NCBI GenBank assembly: GCA_902590365.1
Contig: CACIWJ010000004.1
Span: 1 to 32,758 of the forward strand
DNA: 32,758 nucleotides
Source of the DNA: an uncultured Pelagibacteraceae bacterium
GTDB taxonomy: Bacteria > Pseudomonadota > Alphaproteobacteria > Pelagibacterales > Pelagibacteraceae
Direction: 5' to 3'
How positions within the stretch are numbered: the stretch's first letter is position 1; every line of letters starts with the position of its first letter. Below the pieces are notes generated by a model that was not told where the DNA came from, ran no database searches, and saw only the letters and a list, made by a program, of their open reading frames with translations. This document shows, piece by piece, positions 28,919 to 32,758 of the stretch. The position numbers and the translations under genes are program-made.

Positions 28919-30992
28919 AAGTTTTATCGATTATTTTTTTTGTTAAACGAATATTATTAAATAACTTAAAGTATTTAATCTTTCCATTTTTGCCATATTC
29001 ATCAATTTTTTTAGGATTATTTAAAAAAAATTCAACTTTTTTACCTAAATCATTATAATTTTTATAAAATCCAACTTCACTTTCATTAAAAAAATCATTA
29101 AATTTAGTTTTTTCATCTATAAACGTATAAATTCCATTACCAATTAATGCTGCTATTCGATTACTAGAAGTATACTTTAATGGCAATCCCCTACTTAAAT
29201 TTAATGCCATTTTACATTTAATCAATTCTTCATAAAAATTATAATTCCATTTAGGACTTTCATTCGCAACTCCTAAAATATTATAGTTTATATTTGGAAA
29301 AATATTAATTAAGTTACTGATAAAAGACTCTCTTTCATCTTTTTTACCTGCTTTTAATTTACCGAAATTTACACCATGGCTTAATGCAAAAAATAGATCT
29401 TTATATCTATTTTTATATTCAAACACTTTAAGATTTTCAATATTTTCATCAACTGGTATTGGCAAATAGTTTAATTTTTTTTTTAAAATGTTTGATTTAA
29501 TTTCATCAGGATGAGTTGTTACGAAATATGAATTTATTAATTCATTATTTTTTTCAATTAAATTTAAGTTATTTTTCCAATTTGGGCCCTTCCCTTTATG
29601 ACCTAAAGCATCTTCATACCACAAAGCAATTTTTGAATTATAATTTTTTTTAATTTTTGTTAATGTTTGAAAATCTAAGATATTGTTATGACCAAGAACT
29701 ATTAAATTGGGTCTGTAATTATCAGCAACTGAATTAATTTTTGAGCTAATGTATTTGCTTGCATTAACTAATGGCGATTTAGGCAAGTAATTTCTATAAC
29801 TAAAATTAATAGTATCGTGTCCATTTCTTATGAAACCTTTTGAAAGTTTATTGGCAATAGAAATATTAAATAATCTATGGTCATTTCTTTCATCAAAAGT
29901 GGATATGTGCAAAATCTTAAGCTTGATACCTTTGTTAAAATTAAAATTTGCGTTTAAATAAAAATTTTTAAGATTATCGATTTTTTTTACTTTATCGGAC
30001 AATTTATGTTTAACATTTCTCCAATTAAATTGTTGATGTTTGTGTCTAATTTTTTTATTTTTAATAAGAAAGTTAATCATTTTAAAAAGTTCGTTCTCAT
30101 TAACTTGATTAATAAATAATTTATTATCAAAAGTTTCTGGAAGACCACCTTTCCTGGATGTAATGGTAGCGCAGCCTGCTGCTGCTGATTCCATTGCTGT
30201 ACGTCCAAAAGGCTCTTGCCATTTAGATGGAACAACTGATATTGCAGATTTATTATAATATTGAAGTATTTTTTTGTGATTTACCCAATCTAGAATTTTA
30301 AAATTACGATGTTCAAAGTTAAACTTTTCACGAGGTTCATTTCCAATAGCTAAAGCTTCCCAATTTTTATGTTGATCTAAAATTTTAACTATTGATTTTC
30401 CAAATATATCATAACCTTTTGATGAGTTAAGTTTTCCAGTAAAAATTATTTTATTAAATTTTTTTGGGAATTTTCTTAATGGATCAATTGCAGGATAAAG
30501 TATTTCACAATTGTTTTTATGATTATAAGGTAAATCTTCAAAAAATTTTTTCTTTACCCAGTTACTAACAAAATAAATTTGATCAGTATTATTTGCAATA
30601 AAAATTCTTTCTTTAGAAGTATATGATGATCTTAAATCTTGAGGATTATTATGGTAAACAAATATTAATTTGCTTTTAACCTTTTTCTTTATCAAATAAA
30701 TCAATGATTCGGGTCGGTTGTGAATTTCTATTATTTTAAATTTATATTTAAGATATTCATCATAAAATTTAGATGTGTACGATGCATTTTTGCTAAGAAA
30801 AGTTTTTCCTAAATTTAAATTTTTAAAATTATTTAATAATGGTTTATTTCCTTTTTTTAAATTACCATAAACTAATGTTTTACTTTTTAACTTACTTTTT
30901 GATAAATAATCTTTGACCCAAATAGATGCAGCAGCCGCATTATTTTCTGTAAAATTTTCTTTGTAAGGTAGTAGTATGGCAATATCTTTCAT
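28911..30992 (-). CDS. Two-domain glycosyltransferase (N-terminal GT4-like plus C-terminal CgeB-like/GT-B domain)
   Basis: N-half: FTGKLNSSKGYDIFGKSI...VPSKWQEPFGRTAMESAAAGCATITSRKGGLPETF; C-half restarts with LKILHISTFDERNDHRLFNISIANKLSKGFIRNGH and ends with NRIAALIGNGIYTFIDEKTKFNDFF. Confidence 0.8.
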   Translation of the reverse strand: MKDIAILLPYKENFTENNAAAASIWVKDYLSKSKLKSKTLVYGNLKKGNKPLLNNFKNLNLGKTFLSKNASYTSKFYDEYLKYKFKIIEIHNRPESLIYLIKKKVKSKLIFVYHNNPQDLRSSYTSKERIFIANNTDQIYFVSNWVKKKFFEDLPYNHKNNCEILYPAIDPLRKFPKKFNKIIFTGKLNSSKGYDIFGKSIVKILDQHKNWEALAIGNEPREKFNFEHRNFKILDWVNHKKILQYYNKSAISVVPSKWQEPFGRTAMESAAAGCATITSRKGGLPETFDNKLFINQVNENELFKMINFLIKNKKIRHKHQQFNWRNVKHKLSDKVKKIDNLKNFYLNANFNFNKGIKLKILHISTFDERNDHRLFNISIANKLSKGFIRNGHDTINFSYRNYLPKSPLVNASKYISSKINSVADNYRPNLIVLGHNNILDFQTLTKIKKNYNSKIALWYEDALGHKGKGPNWKNNLNLIEKNNELINSYFVTTHPDEIKSNILKKKLNYLPIPVDENIENLKVFEYKNRYKDLFFALSHGVNFGKLKAGKKDERESFISNLINIFPNINYNILGVANESPKWNYNFYEELIKCKMALNLSRGLPLKYTSSNRIAALIGNGIYTFIDEKTKFNDFFNESEVGFYKNYNDLGKKVEFFLNNPKKIDEYGKNGKIKYFKLFNNIRLTKKIIDKTFS
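29571..29607. repeat. Second arm of the 37-nt inverted duplication (within the glycosyltransferase CDS)
   Basis: ATTTTTCCAATTTGGGCCCTTCCCTTTATGACCTAAA; encodes LGHKGKGPNWKN on the minus strand. Confidence 0.95.
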
Positions 30993-31576
30993 TGTGATTT
31001 TCTAATTTTATTGAATCTATTTAATTCTTTTTTAAGATTTTTATAGTTAATTTTATATTTATTTAAAGCTAATATATTTCTTTTAACTTGTCTTACTGGT
31101 TTACCGTAAAATACATATCCAGGTTTTAATTTAATTTTTTTTGTTACTATTGAACCCATTCCTATCATAGTAAAGGAACCAATTACCTGATTTTGATGAA
31201 TAACAGTTTTAATTCCGACAGTTGAATTTTTCATTATATGAACATTTCCTCCTAAAACGACATTGCTACTCAAAGTTACATTGTTTTCGATATAACAATC
31301 ATGATCAACTGTAGTCGAATTCATCAAATAGTTATTATTTCCTATATAAGTTTTTTTTTTAAGATTTGTTGGTAAGTGAATATTACAATATTCATTTATA
31401 GTATTTTTATTACCAATTTCAATTTTACCAACTGTTTTTTTATTTTTCCATTGCGGAACATTTCCAATAACAACATAGGGACCAATTATATTACCTTTAC
31501 CAATTTTAATTTTTTTCCAATTTATTACAGCGGTTTTATGAATAAGATTACCTTTTATTTTTTTAAATTTAAGCAT
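30989..31576 (-). CDS. LpxA-like hexapeptide-repeat acyltransferase
   Basis: IHKTAVINWKKIKIGKGNIIGPYVVIGN; left-handed beta-helix repeats; LSSNVVLGGNVHIMKNSTVGIKTVIHQNQVIGSFTMIGMGSIV. Confidence 0.85.
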   Translation of the reverse strand: MLKFKKIKGNLIHKTAVINWKKIKIGKGNIIGPYVVIGNVPQWKNKKTVGKIEIGNKNTINEYCNIHLPTNLKKKTYIGNNNYLMNSTTVDHDCYIENNVTLSSNVVLGGNVHIMKNSTVGIKTVIHQNQVIGSFTMIGMGSIVTKKIKLKPGYVFYGKPVRQVKRNILALNKYKINYKNLKKELNRFNKIRKSQ

Positions 31577-31829
31577 ATTGTAAAAATTTATTTTTTATTA
31601 ATTTTCTTAATTTGTAATTTTTTTTTAATTTATATTCTTCTTGCATAGCTTTAATTTTACTTTTGTACTTTCGTGAGTAAATTAATTTCCATTTTTTTCC
31701 TTTAGTAAATTTTGCTCCTTTATTAGAGTTATGCAATTTTAATCTTTTTTCAATATTATTGGTGTATCCAACATATGATATTGTCTTATTTTTGGCAGAT
31801 GTAATTATTAGATATACAACATATTTCAT
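31569..31829 (-). CDS. GIY-YIG domain protein
   Basis: YVVYLIITSAKNKTISYVGYTNNIEKRLKLHNSNKGAKFTKGKKWKLIYSRKY...AMQEEYKLKK. Confidence 0.88.
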   Translation of the reverse strand: MKYVVYLIITSAKNKTISYVGYTNNIEKRLKLHNSNKGAKFTKGKKWKLIYSRKYKSKIKAMQEEYKLKKNYKLRKLIKNKFLQYA

Positions 31830-31832
31830 TGT

Positions 31833-31907
31833 TGGCGGTCCCTAGGGGAATCGAACCCCTCTTTCGAGGATGAAAACCACGTGTCCTAACCGATAGACGA
31901 AGGGACC
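31833..31907 (-). tRNA. tRNA-Glu (anticodon TTC), CCA encoded
   Basis: GGTCCCTTCGTCTATCGGTTAGGACACGTGGTTTTCATCCTCGAAAGAGGGGTTCGATTCCCCTAGGGACCGCCA folds as a cloverleaf. Confidence 0.96.
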
Positions 31908-31942
31908 AAATTTGGATCTTTTATTGTAAATACTGTAATTAA

Positions 31943-32758
31943 TCAAGTTATTGCTACCTCTTTTTTTACAATATTGATACTAGAGTTTTTATGCGTAACT
32001 AATGTTTCAGTAATAAATTTTCCATTTTTTAATTCAACGCCACTTACAAGATCTCCAGAAGTAATACCAGTAGCACAAAAAATAGAGTCTCCTCTAACTA
32101 TTTCATTTAAATCATATTTTTTATTTAGGTTTTTAATTCCCATTTTTTTTGCTCTATCTATATCTTTATCTGTCTTAAATAAAAATCTTCCTTCAAATTT
32201 ACAATTGAAAGCATCAAGAGCTGCAGCTGCCAAAACCCCTTCAGGACCTCCACCAATACCCAAAAATATATCAATTTTATATTTTTCATTTGTAACTAAA
32301 AGAGCTCCAGATATATCACCATCAGATAATAATTTTAAATTTACATTTAAATCTTTTAGTTGATTAATGATTTCTTTATGCCTAGGTCTATCAAGAATGC
32401 ACGCAGTAATTTTGCTAATATCTTTATTTTTTGCTTCAGCAATATTTTTGATATTTTTTTCAATAGAAAAATCTAGATTAGTAGCATCTTTTGGAACATC
32501 TTTTCCAACAGCTAATTTATCCATGTACGTTTCAGGTGCGTTAAATAAATTTCCTTTTGAAGTAATGCACATTACGGACAATGCGCCAGGTAAATTTTTA
32601 GCAGCAAAATTTGTTCCTTCTAGTGGATCAACAGCAATATCGATACTTGGACCTTTGCCAGTACCTAATTTTTCACCAATGTAAAGCATTGGTGCTTCGT
32701 CTAATTCACCTTCACCTATTACAACTTTTCCATCTATGTCTAATTTATTTAAATTCTT
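31943..32758 (-). CDS. glpX: Fructose-1,6-bisphosphatase class II, truncated by window end
   Basis: Frame stays open to 32758: KNLNKLDIDGKVVIGEGELDEAPMLYIGEKLGTGKGPSIDIAVDPLEGTNFAAKNLPGALSVM; IFLGIGGGPEGVLAAAAL. Confidence 0.93.
   Translation of the reverse strand, partial: KNLNKLDIDGKVVIGEGELDEAPMLYIGEKLGTGKGPSIDIAVDPLEGTNFAAKNLPGALSVMCITSKGNLFNAPETYMDKLAVGKDVPKDATNLDFSIEKNIKNIAEAKNKDISKITACILDRPRHKEIINQLKDLNVNLKLLSDGDISGALLVTNEKYKIDIFLGIGGGPEGVLAAAALDAFNCKFEGRFLFKTDKDIDRAKKMGIKNLNKKYDLNEIVRGDSIFCATGITSGDLVSGVELKNGKFITETLVTHKNSSINIVKKEVAIT

Noticed and set aside
31376-31648. 90-aa plus-strand ORF
   Set aside because: Antisense to the hexapeptide acyltransferase and GIY-YIG genes; Phe/Ile-rich shadow of repeats.
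31833-31907. tRNA-Glu as the recombinase attachment site
   Set aside because: No duplicated tRNA 3' fragment was found near the recombinase or elsewhere in the island.
31974-32684. Two plus-strand ORFs (129 and 105 aa)
   Set aside because: Antisense to glpX.

Overview
AT-rich window (roughly 28-30% GC by eye) with very tight gene packing, consistent in gene content and order with a SAR11/Pelagibacterales-like alphaproteobacterium. This lineage call is inference from synteny and composition. Bases 1-23.9 kb are core genome: acpS(partial)-lepB-rnc-recO, hemB, an AspH-like dioxygenase, rpiB-glyA-nrdR-ribD-ribE-ribBA/X-ribH-nusB-thiL, hppA, bamE / cyt bc1 chaperone-rpmF-plsX-ihfA-merR-rpmG, chorismate mutase, ctaA, metY, rplM-rpsI-argC-lipoprotein-hom, and two membrane transporters. 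Bases ~23.9-31.8 kb look like an accessory island. It holds an unusually long intergenic region, a single-domain Ogt, a GC-rich structured RNA candidate on the minus strand, a small membrane protein, a tyrosine recombinase with a 35-bp inverted repeat abutting its start codon, a surface-glycan cluster (GT11, GT2, Gfo/Idh/MocA, a 693-aa two-domain glycosyltransferase, a hexapeptide acyltransferase), a GIY-YIG protein and tRNA-Glu(TTC). Core genome resumes with glpX (partial). The best candidates for something undescribed are the ~190-nt structured RNA (24634-24820, minus), with a GNRA-capped 5' hairpin, a possible pseudoknot and an intrinsic terminator, and the recombinase inverted repeat. A perfect 37-nt inverted duplication links the island's left intergenic region to the glycosyltransferase gene 5.5 kb away.
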